Source of the DNA: Xenorhabdus hominickii
GTDB lineage: Bacteria; Pseudomonadota; Gammaproteobacteria; Enterobacterales; Enterobacteriaceae
NCBI RefSeq assembly: GCF_002632725.1
Contig: NZ_NJAI01000004.1
Location: 138,439 to 199,324, forward strand
Reading direction: 5' to 3'
Length of the DNA: 60,886 nucleotides
Positions 47,007-55,909 of the stretch are shown piece after piece. Positions within the stretch are counted from its first letter, which is position 1. The number at the start of each line of letters is the position of its first letter. The position numbers were made by a program, and so were the translations under genes. A model generated the notes under the pieces. It ran no database searches, was not told where the DNA came from, and worked only from the letters and a program-made list of their open reading frames with translations.

Positions 47007-48065
47007 TTATTTAACGGACTGTAATGATGTAACCTTCAGGCCATCATTCAACCGATAGCGGGACTTATTAAAAATCTTAGCCCCATTTTCTCTCCCCGCC
47101 CGACGAGCACGCTGTTCATCTTCAGGCAATTTCATTTCTTCACGACAAACATCGCTACAACAGCCTTCGAAGCGCTCTACACAAGACGGACATTGGATAA
47201 ATAACAAATGACAACCATCATTTTTACAGTTGGTATGGCTATCACACACCGAACTGCATTGATGGCAATGCGCAATAATTTCGTCAGAAATACGCTCCCC
47301 CATACGCTCATCGAAAACAAAGTTCTTACCAACAAACCGCACTGGTAACCCTTGTTCTTTTGCTTTACGGGCATACTCAATAATGCCACCTTCGACATGG
47401 TAGACTTTGTCAAAACCATTATGCAGCATATAAGCACTAGCTTTTTCACAACGAATTCCACCAGTACAATACATAACGATACTTTTATCTTTATCGTCTT
47501 TCAGCATGTCTACTGCCATTGGCAACTGTTCACGAAACGTATCAGAAGGTATCTCAATCGCGTTTTCGAAATGCCCGACTTCATACTCGTAGTGATTACG
47601 CATATCAACGAAAACAGTGTCAGGATCGTCCAGCAGTTGATTAACCTGCTCCGCTTTGAGATATTTGCCCGTTTTTGACGGATCAAAGGTTTCATCTTCA
47701 ATACCATCAGCAACAATGCGTTCACGCACTTTCATGCGCAATACCCAGAATGATTTACCGTCATCATCCAGAGCAATATTAAGACGTAGGTTGTATAACG
47801 CAGGATCAGTCTCATCCAATAACGCTTTCAAAGCATCAACATTTTTAGAAGGTACGCTAATTTGTGCATTGATACCTTCTTTGGCGATATAAACCCGTCC
47901 GAAAACAGACAACTCGCCAAATTTTTGATACAGGCTATCGCGAAAAGCCCGAGGTTCAGAAATGGTAAAATATTTATAAAAAGAGATGGTCGTGCGCGGC
48001 TCAACTTCAGCCAACATACGGTCTTTCAGCTCTTTATTAGAAATACGGTTATGTAACACTGGCAT
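47007..48065 (-). CDS. trhO: tRNA uridine-34 hydroxylase TrhO (rhodanese family)
   Basis: 352 residues from the ATG at 48065 ([17 protein letters not shown]), the family start. A longer frame to 48122 adds 19 residues inside a palindrome and is not favoured. The order of domains is an N-terminal acylphosphatase-like part ([11 protein letters not shown]...[15 protein letters not shown]), a rhodanese domain with catalytic Cys in [13 protein letters not shown], and a Cys-rich C-terminus ([29 protein letters not shown]). It makes 5-hydroxyuridine at the tRNA wobble position using O2. Confidence 0.96.
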   Translation of the reverse strand: MPVLHNRISNKELKDRMLAEVEPRTTISFYKYFTISEPRAFRDSLYQKFGELSVFGRVYIAKEGINAQISVPSKNVDALKALLDETDPALYNLRLNIALDDDGKSFWVLRMKVRERIVADGIEDETFDPSKTGKYLKAEQVNQLLDDPDTVFVDMRNHYEYEVGHFENAIEIPSDTFREQLPMAVDMLKDDKDKSIVMYCTGGIRCEKASAYMLHNGFDKVYHVEGGIIEYARKAKEQGLPVRFVGKNFVFDERMGERISDEIIAHCHQCSSVCDSHTNCKNDGCHLLFIQCPSCVERFEGCCSDVCREEMKLPEDEQRARRAGRENGAKIFNKSRYRLNDGLKVTSLQSVK

Positions 48066-48107
48066 GGTGTTCAAAATATCCTTGTATTCTATTGATATAT
48101 ACTTATG

Positions 48108-48140
48108 TCTATCTGTGTCCACTCTGTGGACACAGATAGA
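48108..48140. repeat. Perfect 33-bp palindrome upstream of trhO
   Basis: TCTATCTGTGTCCAC and GTGGACACAGATAGA are exact complements around a TCT centre, a 15-bp stem. It begins 42 bp upstream of the trhO start codon. No T run follows, so it is not a standard terminator. It could be an operator, an mRNA leader hairpin or a cruciform-forming site. Confidence 0.85.
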
Positions 48141-48250
48141 CCATTATCGACAATTTTTAACTAAAAAACCCTCGTACACACTTGGTTTTTTTATTTTCTA
48201 CAATATTACTTTTTTCTGTGACCTAGATCTATCAGATCCCTACTCTGAAT

Positions 48251-48296
48251 TTACTTAAGACCCCAAACATCACCGTAATGACTGAACGGAAATGCT
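48251..48296 (-). pseudogene. 3' end of a second ogr-like phage gene
   Basis: Minus-strand codons read AFPFSHYGDVWGLK and stop, parallel to LAFPSSHYGDEQIGFGF at the end of the intact ogr gene at 49561. The DNA motif CATCACCGTAATG-CTGA-ACGGAAA is shared. Only about 15 codons are left. Confidence 0.6.
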
Positions 48297-48395
48297 TCCT
48301 GATTTTCGAGGGGCTTTCTCATTTATCATTATCAAACTATCAGATAGATTTCACATCTATACAGAATCAACCTTGACCATAAATTTCCAACGACA
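48291..48395 (+). repeat. Duplicated module, copy 1
   Basis: A hairpin-like TTC...GAGGGGCTTTCTC is followed by TTATCAAA-TATCAGATAG-TTTCACATCTATAC-G-ATCA and TTTGACCA/TTGACCA. It matches 48635-48740 block by block with about 70 percent identity by eye. A small ORF follows. Confidence 0.5.
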
Positions 48396-48634
48396 TTTAT
48401 CAAGCAGTCATTAACATGGGAGTCTGTAGCCCACTTTGGCTTGATGGCAAAACTTCATACCTAAAAAATACAAAAGAAATTCGTGTACTTAACAAACATA
48501 ATCATGCTGGCTATGTTTTTGAGAATCCGCGTTCCTCATGCGATGAGGTTGGCAAGGCAACAGATGATAAAGCTAACCTTATAATTTTATCTCACACTCA
48601 TGGTTACATAAGTCGTTAATCTTAATGATGCAAA

Positions 48635-48740
48635 CGCCCTTCAGATTTCGAAGGGTTTTCTTATTTTATAGCTATAAAATTATCAAATAAGTTTCACATC
48701 TATACGGTATCATCTTTGACCAAAGATTTTCATTTGTAAT
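48635..48740 (+). repeat. Duplicated module, copy 2, upstream of the zinc-ribbon gene
   Basis: CCCTTC/GAAGGG hairpin with TTTTCTTATTTT (a plausible terminator) is followed by ATTATCAAATAAG, TTTCACATCTATACGG and TTTGACCAAAG. The shared TTTCACATCTATAC segment may carry a promoter for the gene at 48807. Confidence 0.5.
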
Positions 48741-48806
48741 ATTTATTCAATAAATTAATTTGATTGAAATGGATAACCAAACAAAATTGGATAGGGATTG
48801 ATTTCT

Positions 48807-49505
48807 ATGAAGTTAGTAAATTGTAAAAAGTGTAAGGGAGAAATTGCAAGGAACGAACAAGCATGCCCACACTGCGGAGAGAAAAGATCGAGCATATTAA
48901 AGTCGGAAACTGCAATAGGAATAGCTATTTTCGTCCTGTCTGGCATCGTTATCTACTATTTTGTCAACGTTACTAACTTTTCCAGCTTTGCCAGCGGCTT
49001 TGACAAGCAAACCGCCTCCACAGGTGAAAACCATTCTCCTTACAAGAAAATGCATGAGCTGGTGACGGGGTCTTTCTACAACTGTTTAAGCCAAAACTAT
49101 TCTGCAAAACCGGGGCAGCTAAAACTTGATGAAATTCTTGCGTGTGACGAGGATTTCAGAAAAGATTCAAAAACACCTCATGACTTAATCAATCTGGATA
49201 ACTTTGTTTCAAACTTTAGCCCTAAGGATAATTCGTACAGACCGTTAGAAAAAGCAATTAAAAGTAATATGTTTGATGTTTCAAGTTATCAACATGTTGA
49301 AACAACCTACCGATTAGCCCTCAATCAACAACAACCTTACGCTATAGTACAAACAGTATTCAAAGGTAAAAACGTATTCGAAAGGATATTAAAAGATTCT
49401 CGGGCGGCAAAAATAGATATAAAAACAGGAGAAATTATAGCGCTAATACCGAACGTGACAGTGTCAGATACGGGAGAGCTTATCATGGAAATAATGCCTG
49501 AATAA
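48807..49505 (+). CDS. Membrane-anchored zinc-ribbon protein of unknown function
   Basis: 232 residues from the ATG at 48807, with AGGGA nine bases upstream. A TTG nine bases earlier overlaps that site. The N-terminal zinc ribbon NCKKCKGEIARNEQACPHCGEK is followed by one membrane helix (about residues 37-58, AIGIAIFVLSGIVIYYFV). The 170-residue remainder is soluble, with a segment YNCLSQNYSAKP and conserved-looking charged stretches I do not recognise. It is probably an inner-membrane protein with an outward domain. It lies between an ogr remnant and an intact ogr gene, so it may be phage cargo. Confidence 0.7.
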   Translation: MKLVNCKKCKGEIARNEQACPHCGEKRSSILKSETAIGIAIFVLSGIVIYYFVNVTNFSSFASGFDKQTASTGENHSPYKKMHELVTGSFYNCLSQNYSAKPGQLKLDEILACDEDFRKDSKTPHDLINLDNFVSNFSPKDNSYRPLEKAIKSNMFDVSSYQHVETTYRLALNQQQPYAIVQTVFKGKNVFERILKDSRAAKIDIKTGEIIALIPNVTVSDTGELIMEIMPE

Positions 49506-49534
49506 TAAGTTACCGGCACAATAGACACAGAATC

Positions 49535-49559
49535 AGCCCCGATTTGGGGCTATTTTTTA
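49535..49559 (+). terminator. Terminator after the zinc-ribbon gene
   Basis: AGCCCC and GGGGCT form the stem around GATTT, followed by ATTTTTTATT. It also lies just after the ogr stop on the other strand. Confidence 0.8.
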
Positions 49560-49560
49560 T

Positions 49561-49806
49561 TCAAAATCCAAAACCAATTTGTTCATCACCGTAATGGCTA
49601 GACGGAAACGCCAGTTTCGGGACCTTAAAAATCAGTCGGTAACTTCTGGGGCGTGTCAAATACCGTTCAATGGTAGTGATGGCCGTAAACGTACAGCCGC
49701 ACAGAATATTTTGACATTGGTGATAATTGCACCGCGTCTCTTCACTCATCATTTCACTGGTACGTGTTTTTGCCACAGCGCCGCATTGGGGACAGGTAAA
49801 CGCCAT
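49561..49806 (-). CDS. ogr: P2-type late transcription activator Ogr/Delta
   Basis: 81 residues with a single zinc finger: CPQCG at the N-terminus and the HQCQNILCGCTF segment supply the Cys ligands. AKTRTSEMMSEETRCNYHQCQNILCGCTFTAITTIERYLTRP follows the Ogr/Delta pattern. In P2 phages it recruits host RNA polymerase to late promoters. Here only fragments of the late genes remain, so it is probably without a purpose. Confidence 0.9.
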   Translation of the reverse strand: MAFTCPQCGAVAKTRTSEMMSEETRCNYHQCQNILCGCTFTAITTIERYLTRPRSYRLIFKVPKLAFPSSHYGDEQIGFGF

Positions 49807-49856
49807 GAATAACCCTCATCATTGGGGGTGTGCCTGCCGCGATTATAACCCATTGT

Positions 49857-50282
49857 TTATTGATCTTGTTCACTTTCTGTCATGTCGATATCCTTAATTT
49901 TTAATTCCAGCTCTAATTGGGTAGTAAAACCGCTTTCACTCAGGTTATGAACAACACGCGATATCGTCCACTGATGGCTGTCAATGGCCGTTTTGAACCC
50001 CGCAACTGAAGCGGTCAGGTCAGGATAGAGATCGGCCCGTCCCCGCGCCAGCGTGATTGAAAACTCCGCCGCACCGCACTGGAGCGTTGCCCATTTTGCC
50101 GCCGCCGCCCGTCGTGCTGTCCGTTCGGTCTTGAACGTCTGGCTCATCACGTAGACGTTCCCGTCGGCCCCTTCCAGATATTCACCTTCACGACGGCTGG
50201 ATTTTTCCTGTTTCTTTTTTCTGGGCTTTTTTCGCTTACGCTTTAAGGTGGTCGCGGGTTGTTTGCCAAAATTCAGATCCAG
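49857..50282 (-). pseudogene. Phage late control protein gpD, C-terminal fragment
   Basis: Reading from the break near 50282 gives DLNFGKQPATTLKRKRKKPRKKKQ, GEYLEGADGNVYVMSQTFKTERTARRAAAAKW, VAGFKTAIDSHQWTISRVVHNLSESGFTTQLELELKIKD. This is the tail-protein gpD end, with the typical GFK...W-I-T/S-x-V-x-H-x-L motif. The first two thirds of the gene are missing. It lies next to ogr as in P2. Confidence 0.85.
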
Positions 50283-50289
50283 CCAGTGC

Positions 50290-50338
50290 GCCTTTACGCC
50301 TTTACGCCTGCACGCCTGTACGCCTGTGCGCCTGTATA
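50290..50338. repeat. Tandem octamer array (six CGCCTnTA-type units)
   Basis: Six adjoining 8-bp units of the form CGCCTTTA, CGCCTGCA, CGCCTGTA or CGCCTGTG. The array lies exactly between the gpD fragment on one strand and the portal fragment on the other, at the apparent deletion junction. Confidence 0.85.
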
Positions 50339-50347
50339 AGCGGCACT

Positions 50348-50632
50348 GTCGCGTGGCTGAGTACCTTCGATACCCCTATGCCGATAGTGTCCGGCGGGGA
50401 TCTACTGGATTGTATGGAGTGTGCCCAAAATGGCCGCTGGTATGAAATCCAGATTGATTTTACGGGCTGGCGCGGACGTTCTCGTCGGCGGTGTATCATC
50501 AGTCGCCCTTATTCTTTAAACGCAATGTGATCATGAGTTGCTTTATTCCGCATCCGCTGTTATCCCAGCAGGATATGGCCGCTTACGTGCTGGATTATCT
50601 GGTATTCGGTAATGCCTATCTGGAAACCCTCC
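50348..50632 (+). pseudogene. P2-type portal protein (gpQ) fragment with a frameshift
   Basis: One frame gives PMPIVSGGDLLDCMECAQNGRWYEIQIDFTGW. The next frame continues AVYHQSPLFFKRNVIMSCFIPHPLLSQQDMAAYVLDYLVFGNAYLE. These join at about 50475 to make the N-terminal third of a gpQ portal. The remaining two thirds are absent. Confidence 0.8.
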
Positions 50633-51336
50633 TATTCCACCATACCCACCGCATACTGCGCTGACTATCCTCATTCATTCGCGCAGTGTGCGTTTTTCTT
50701 TATTTTCCAGCCTTCCTTGACTGATGAGTCCAACGCGCTGTGGCGGCTCATTGGTACGATGTAATGGCACTTTTTCCAATTATCGTGATCCCCGAAAAAA
50801 TAGGTCTGTCCACACCCTTGATGCGCGCGCTTGCTCCCCCACCTCGCCCGCACACAAAAGGGGGCGTATTTTTGTGCAGTTGCGCATGGGCGGGGAGACC
50901 TTGCCCATACAGGTCTTGAGCAAGGTTATAATGCCAAAAAAACTGTACAGTTTTGTGAGGTAATTTGATATATTTATAAATATATTATTTATGGTGTTGA
51001 AAAGTAAAATAAAGCTATGATGAGCAAAAACAAAAGTAGTTTGATAATACCGCTGTTCTGAAAAACCAAAAGCATACTTAAGTAAGCGGCATTATAACTT
51101 TAGCCATATTTATACTTCACCAAAAAAACCAATAATGCATACTAGCCCCCCTCAGAAAAAATAAATAAAAATTAAAACTTGTACTATACTAATAATAAAT
51201 ACAATTTACACCTATATTTATTCAATCATTGACAAGGTTAATTTTGACGACTCATAATATAAACTGATACTAAGATAAATTTTTTAAGGTTAAAACTTGG
51301 AGTAATATTTCGATAAATAACACAGGAGAAGTTATT
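50633..51336. other. Phage-derived debris then AT-rich DNA
   Basis: About 700 bp. A 79-codon plus-strand frame at 50724-50963 (CSPTSPAHKRGRIFVQLRMGG...) is typical of small phage-linked ORFs of the Icd/Ash type, as I remember them, but it is uncertain. It shifts to very AT-rich DNA from about 50965, which may mark the old prophage edge. Confidence 0.4.
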
Positions 51337-51726
51337 ATGTCTGATATAAGAAAAGGGCAAGTTTTTCTTTCTACTATTTGGGAAACCGACCTTAATTTTG
51401 TGATAATACGTCATCGCAGAGCTAATAGTCATAAAAAAGAAGAACACAAGATGTTAAAGAACGTTGGGGGCTATCAACAAAATATACCTGTTATGGATAT
51501 TACTTATGATTCAAGCTTTTGGTTTCCAGATTTTGATTATTGGTGGGTACTGTTTATTACAAATGATTGGCGCATATATACAATAAAAGATAATTTTTCT
51601 TGCAATATAAGCAACTTGGATAAGGCAAGAGTTGACATAGTAATCAGCAGCATAACAACGTTAATGTATGTGAATTTTTCATGGTCAAGTGGTTGTACCC
51701 AAAGTATTTATGAACTTGGCTCATAA
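51337..51726 (+). CDS. Hypothetical protein, unrecognised
   Basis: 129 residues with a strong ribosome site (ACAGGAGAAGTT before the ATG). It is rich in aromatic residues (FWFPDFDYWWVLFITNDWRIYTI) and has no signal peptide or clear membrane segment. Compositionally it is more AT-rich than the phage scar to its left. No family comes to mind. The good ribosome site and an intact frame next to the prophage edge suggest a cargo gene in use. Function unknown. Confidence 0.6.
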   Translation: MSDIRKGQVFLSTIWETDLNFVIIRHRRANSHKKEEHKMLKNVGGYQQNIPVMDITYDSSFWFPDFDYWWVLFITNDWRIYTIKDNFSCNISNLDKARVDIVISSITTLMYVNFSWSSGCTQSIYELGS

Positions 51727-51946
51727 GCCTTTCAATAAACAACAACTCTAGATTGTTATTTAATAATAACCATATTAAACCAAAAAATAAAACTTAGCAA
51801 TTAAAATAAAAACCTCCCCTCAAGGAGATTAATCAAAATATATAAATTAAATACGATAGTATTTTAAAATAAGGAGCTCGTAATTATTATTAATAATAGG
51901 CGGATTCAGAAACACTAGTAAAATCCGCCCGCATAAAAGGTGACAT

Positions 51947-52162
51947 TCAACTATTTTGGAAATCTTCAGCACGATCAATCAATACCGTAAAAAAGACGTG
52001 TGTGTAAACGAGATAACTGTTATTCTTACGCGCCGCAACAGGTATCTTCGCCAGCCACGGCTCTTCATCCGGTAACTTAATGTGTATTTTGAACACGAAA
52101 GAAGCACAGAGGGACGCATGATCTTCCCTGCGCCCCTCATCACCAAAAATAGCCTGTCTCAA
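51947..52162 (-). CDS. Short ORF, possibly a phage-gene fragment
   Basis: 71 codons beginning only with TTG and without a clear ribosome site. It reads FVFKIHIKLPDEEPWLAKIPVAARKNNSYLVYTHVFFTVLIDRAEDF, a natural-looking sequence that I cannot place. It is probably the end of a larger lost gene, since the codon use looks real while the start does not. Confidence 0.35.
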   Translation of the reverse strand: MRQAIFGDEGRREDHASLCASFVFKIHIKLPDEEPWLAKIPVAARKNNSYLVYTHVFFTVLIDRAEDFQNS

Positions 52163-52821
52163 TTTATTATAGTTGCTTAGTGTTACTTTTTATTTGTTTG
52201 ATTTAAAAGTATTTTTATTCCAATCGAATAAGACAAGGCTTCATAGATAGAGCCTTAAAAGACAGGCATGGTGTACTTTCCTGAATTTCGATGACAAAAA
52301 ATAAAAACTTCAATGTCTGCCCCATTGATGGCCGAATATCATAGCGAAAATGACCTTTAGCGAATAGTGATTTATAACCCTGCTATTTTTACAGGTAATA
52401 CTTACTGGGGTACAATCCAAACATGAGCCTCCTCCCACTCAACCAATGTGAAGCAAACATTTGAATATCTAACACAGGAATATCATAATCATGCCAACAC
52501 CATAAGTACGCTCCCATTATATGGTAAAAAACATAGTAAAAAACATGGCAAAAAACGTTATCAGGTAGTGAGCCTAGCGAACAATTTATCGCCCAATTAA
52601 GTATTTAGTGCCTCAATATTTCGATATTCCACTAAAAAATGTCACAATGTGCCAACACTACGCTTAGAGCCTATCTCAATAGGTATCTAATATTATTGCA
52701 GACAGCTTGAATGCAGGCTGGCACAGAAACCGAAGCGTACAGCTCGTTCGCTAAGAATGAGAACGTGAAAATTTTGAGCACAGCAATGATTCAAAATGAC
52801 TAAAAAACATACTGAAAACAC
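52163..52821. other. Spacer upstream of lpxL
   Basis: About 660 bp without a gene. It contains the second family B repeat (52669-52806), which reaches to within 16 bp of the lpxL start codon and therefore lies in its leader. Otherwise nothing is recognisable. Confidence 0.55.
52669..52806. repeat. Interspersed repeat family B, copy 2
   Basis: The order of blocks is as in 23340-23460: GCCTAT-CAATAGGTAT, ATTGCAGACAGCTTGA, GCACAGAAACC, GAACGTGAAAATTTTGAGCACAG and GATTCAAAATGA. It lies immediately upstream of lpxL and may contribute promoter or leader sequence to it. Confidence 0.6.
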
Positions 52822-53763
52822 ATGATACAAGCACCCACTTTTCATCGTTCATTTTTACACCCACGTTACTGGCTGACTTGGCTAGGCATCAGCATACTTT
52901 ATTTATTAGTTTTACTCCCTTATCCAGTGATTTACTGGATGGGAACTCGACTCGGCCGGCTCTCACAACGCTTTTTGAAAAAGCGGGCCAAAGTCGCCGA
53001 ACGCAATCTAGCACTTTGTTTTCCCGATATGTCACCGGAGAAACGAGATGAGTGGCTAACTAAAAACTTTGAATCTGTTGGCATGGGGTTATTTGAGACC
53101 GGCATGGCCTGGTTTTGGCCTGACTGGAGAATCGAACATTGGTTCAAAGTCACCGGACGGGAAAATATACAAAAAGTGCAATCTACAGGTCAGGGGATCA
53201 TCGTTATTGGGATTCATTTTCTGACACTAGAACTGGGGGCACGTATCTTTGGTATCTTGAACCCGGGAATCGGTGTCTATCGCCCAAACGACAATCCAGT
53301 CATGGATTGGCTACAAACATGGGGAAGACTCCGTTCCAATAAATACATGCTGGATAGAAAAGATGTTAAAGGCATGATCCGCTGCTTAAAAAAAGGGGAA
53401 ATCGTTTGGTACGCACCTGATCATGATTACGGCCCACGCAAAAGTGTATTTGCACCGTTATTTGCTGTTGAACATGCAGCAACCACAACGGGAACTTCAA
53501 TTCTCGTTCGCCTTTCCAATCCCGCATTGATTCCCTTTACACCCCGCAGATTGCCTAATGGAAAAGGTTATGAGCTGATTATTCAAGCAGCTGTAGAAAA
53601 CTTTCCTCAACAAGATGAAGTAGAAGCAGCAGCATTCATGAATAAGGTCATTGAAAAGGAAATTATGCAAGCACCAGACCAATATATGTGGCTACATCGC
53701 CGTTTCAAAACACGTCCCGAAGGTATGCCGTCTTTATATGGTAGTAACGATAATATTCACTGA
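52822..53763 (+). CDS. lpxL: Lipid A lauroyl acyltransferase LpxL
   Basis: 313 residues. It shares with E. coli LpxL (HtrB) the N-terminal anchor ([12 protein letters not shown]), the catalytic [12 protein letters not shown] (His and Glu), [42 protein letters not shown] and the C-terminal [17 protein letters not shown]. It adds the first secondary acyl chain to Kdo2-lipid IVA at the inner membrane. It is single and has a terminator. Confidence 0.96.
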   Translation: MIQAPTFHRSFLHPRYWLTWLGISILYLLVLLPYPVIYWMGTRLGRLSQRFLKKRAKVAERNLALCFPDMSPEKRDEWLTKNFESVGMGLFETGMAWFWPDWRIEHWFKVTGRENIQKVQSTGQGIIVIGIHFLTLELGARIFGILNPGIGVYRPNDNPVMDWLQTWGRLRSNKYMLDRKDVKGMIRCLKKGEIVWYAPDHDYGPRKSVFAPLFAVEHAATTTGTSILVRLSNPALIPFTPRRLPNGKGYELIIQAAVENFPQQDEVEAAAFMNKVIEKEIMQAPDQYMWLHRRFKTRPEGMPSLYGSNDNIH

Positions 53764-54341
53764 TGAATACTACTCGGCTGCTATTTATAGACAATAGCAG
53801 CCGATATTTTAGTCTCCTGCGAGATATTGACTGAAAAATGGTCAAATTAATCATCCCCTCTTGATAATGCTATCGAATTGTTAATAACCCTATATTTTAC
53901 TTGTCTTTCAACACATAAAGCCGATTGTTTTTATGTAACCTTTCATTGCTCAATATTCATATCCAAATGATTACCTAAATAAAATATAACAAAGATTATT
54001 AATTAAAAGATTATTTATTTTATTATCAATGGATTAATAAAAAACATTACAAAGAATAAAAAAATGCCTGAGTCAATATTTTCCATCATATATCTACTAT
54101 TAAATTCTAAAGTTGAGATTCTTATCGACTTTCGTTCTAAAAAATGAAATATAAAGTAGAAAATGTGCTTCTTACCAATGAAAAATGCAGAGAGCATGTT
54201 AAAAATACACCAATAATTAAGTAAGTAACTTTATAACGAAATGTTAACGATATTATTTGACATGATTATAAAGTGTCCTTTTTCATTTTAACTTGTAAAA
54301 CATCTCCATCACGAAGATGAATTTTTAGGAAAAATTATTAG
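53764..54341. other. Spacer between lpxL and the peptide transporter gene
   Basis: About 580 bp, AT-rich. The lpxL terminator lies at its left end. A 60-codon minus-strand frame at 54015-54197 appears to be chance. The promoter of the downstream transporter is presumably within the last 100 bp. Confidence 0.5.
53774..53810 (+). terminator. Terminator of lpxL
   Basis: TCGGCTGCTATT and AATAGCAGCCGA form a perfect 12-bp stem with a 7-base loop and are followed by TATTTT. Confidence 0.85.
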
Positions 54342-55877
54342 ATGCAATCTTCAACCAATAACGGAAAAAACAGGACTTTTTTTGGGCATCCTTATCCACT
54401 TAGTGCCCTCTTTATGACAGAAATGTGGGAACGATTTTCGTTCTATGGTATTCGCCCCCTTCTGATTTTATTCATGTCTGCTGCGGTATTTGAAGGCGGC
54501 ATGGGTATACCCCGTGAGCAAGCATCTGCGATTGTCGGAATTTTTGCTGGAAGTATTTATCTAACATCACTACCTGGTGGGTGGCTGGCTGACAACTGGT
54601 TAGGCCAACGACTTGCCGTTTGGTATGGCTCGATAATTATCGCCTTGGGGCATCTATCAATTGCACTCTCTGCAATTTGGGGTAATAACCTGTTCTTTAT
54701 TGGATTGTTGCTCATTACACTCGGAACTGGATTGTTCAAAACCTGTATCACCGTTATGGTGGGTACTCTGTACAAAAAAGATGATCCTCGCCGTGATGGT
54801 GGTTTCTCCCTGTTTTATATGGGTATCAATTTAGGTTCCTTAATCGCTGCATTAATCACTGGCTGGCTGGTTAACGATTATGGTTGGCACTGGGGCTTTG
54901 GTGTCGGTGGATTAGGCATGCTGGCCGCATTGCTAATTTTCCGCTTTTATACCATCCCTCTGATGCGTCGCTATGATAAAGAACAGGAGCTGGATTCCTG
55001 TTGGGATCGCCCAATGGTAAAACGCAAAAATATTGGCAAATGGATCAGTGTCATCGTGATGGCTACCTGTGCGGTGGTGACACTGATAGCGATAGGCGTG
55101 ATTCCATTTAATCCAGTTAAAGTTGCCAACACCTTAATCTATGTTATTGCATCAAGTGTAATCCTCTATTTTGCCTATTTATTCCTGTTTGCAGGATTAG
55201 ATCGCAATGAGAAAATTCGCTTGTTCATCTGTTTTATCTTGCTGGTTTCAGCCGCCTTATTCTGGTCAGCATTTGAGCAAAAACCGACATCGTTTAACTT
55301 ATTTGCCAAAGACTATACTGACCGCATAGTTCTGGGTTATGAGATCCCTGCGGTCTGGTTCCAATCAATCAACCCGTTTTATATTATTCTGTTGGCACCG
55401 ATCTTTAGCTGGTTGTGGCCTACACTGGCAAGACGCAATATGAACCCAAGCAGTATCGGTAAATTTTTAATTGGTATGCTGTTTGCTGCTGGTGGTTTTT
55501 GGATCATGATGCTTGCCTCCCAAAACGTACTGGAGACAGGCAATACAGTTTCACCACTATGGATAATTGTCAGCGTTCTCTTTCTGACACTAGGTGAACT
55601 CTGCCTTAGCCCGATCGGATTGGCAACAATGACCATATTGGCACCATCACGTATGCGTGGGCAAGTCATGGGGTTATGGTTCTGTGCTAGTGCATTAGGG
55701 AATCTTGCCGCTGGCTTGATTGGTGGTAATGTACGTGCCGATAAACTGGATAGCCTGCCGCAATTGTTCTCCAATGTTTCATTATCATTGGTAATTTGTG
55801 CCGCTATTTTACTGGCCTTAATCATCCCTATTCGCCGTTTAATGAGCAAATTACACGAAGAAGAAGCAAAATCCTAA
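54342..55877 (+). CDS. Proton-dependent oligopeptide transporter (POT/PTR family)
   Basis: 511 residues with about 14 membrane helices. The family motifs are GHPYPLSALFMTEMWERFSFYGIRPLLILF (ExxER-F-YG), LPGGWLADNWLGQR, GTGLFKTCITVMVGTLY and DGGFSLFYMGINLGSLIA (the PTR2 signature). It imports di- and tripeptides with protons. E. coli has four paralogues (DtpA-D); I cannot say which is closest. It is single and followed by a small hairpin. Confidence 0.93.
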   Translation: MQSSTNNGKNRTFFGHPYPLSALFMTEMWERFSFYGIRPLLILFMSAAVFEGGMGIPREQASAIVGIFAGSIYLTSLPGGWLADNWLGQRLAVWYGSIIIALGHLSIALSAIWGNNLFFIGLLLITLGTGLFKTCITVMVGTLYKKDDPRRDGGFSLFYMGINLGSLIAALITGWLVNDYGWHWGFGVGGLGMLAALLIFRFYTIPLMRRYDKEQELDSCWDRPMVKRKNIGKWISVIVMATCAVVTLIAIGVIPFNPVKVANTLIYVIASSVILYFAYLFLFAGLDRNEKIRLFICFILLVSAALFWSAFEQKPTSFNLFAKDYTDRIVLGYEIPAVWFQSINPFYIILLAPIFSWLWPTLARRNMNPSSIGKFLIGMLFAAGGFWIMMLASQNVLETGNTVSPLWIIVSVLFLTLGELCLSPIGLATMTILAPSRMRGQVMGLWFCASALGNLAAGLIGGNVRADKLDSLPQLFSNVSLSLVICAAILLALIIPIRRLMSKLHEEEAKS

Positions 55878-55897
55878 TTGCGAAAATAATCGCAATT
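55876..55897 (+). terminator. Small hairpin at the transporter stop codon
   Basis: AATTGCGA and TCGCAATT form an 8-bp stem around AAATAA, starting inside the stop codon. T-poor downstream sequence makes it a weak terminator. Confidence 0.45.
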
Positions 55898-55909
55898 AAA
55901 TAGGTAAAT

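Larger units (their letters stand above)
48066..48806. other. Noncoding stretch with palindrome, ogr remnant and duplicated module
   Basis: About 740 bp in which I support no intact gene. It contains a 33-bp palindrome upstream of trhO, a small ogr 3' remnant and two copies of a roughly 105-bp terminator-plus-upstream block. A 67-codon frame at 48416-48619 lies between the two copies but has no good ribosome site and no recognisable content. Confidence 0.5.

Noticed and set aside
48416..48619. 67-codon plus-strand frame between the duplicated modules
   Set aside because: No good ribosome site, no recognisable motif, and composition like the noncoding surroundings. It could be a relic but cannot be supported as a gene.
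54015..54197. 60-codon minus-strand frame downstream of lpxL
   Set aside because: AT-driven composition, no ribosome site and no recognisable content.
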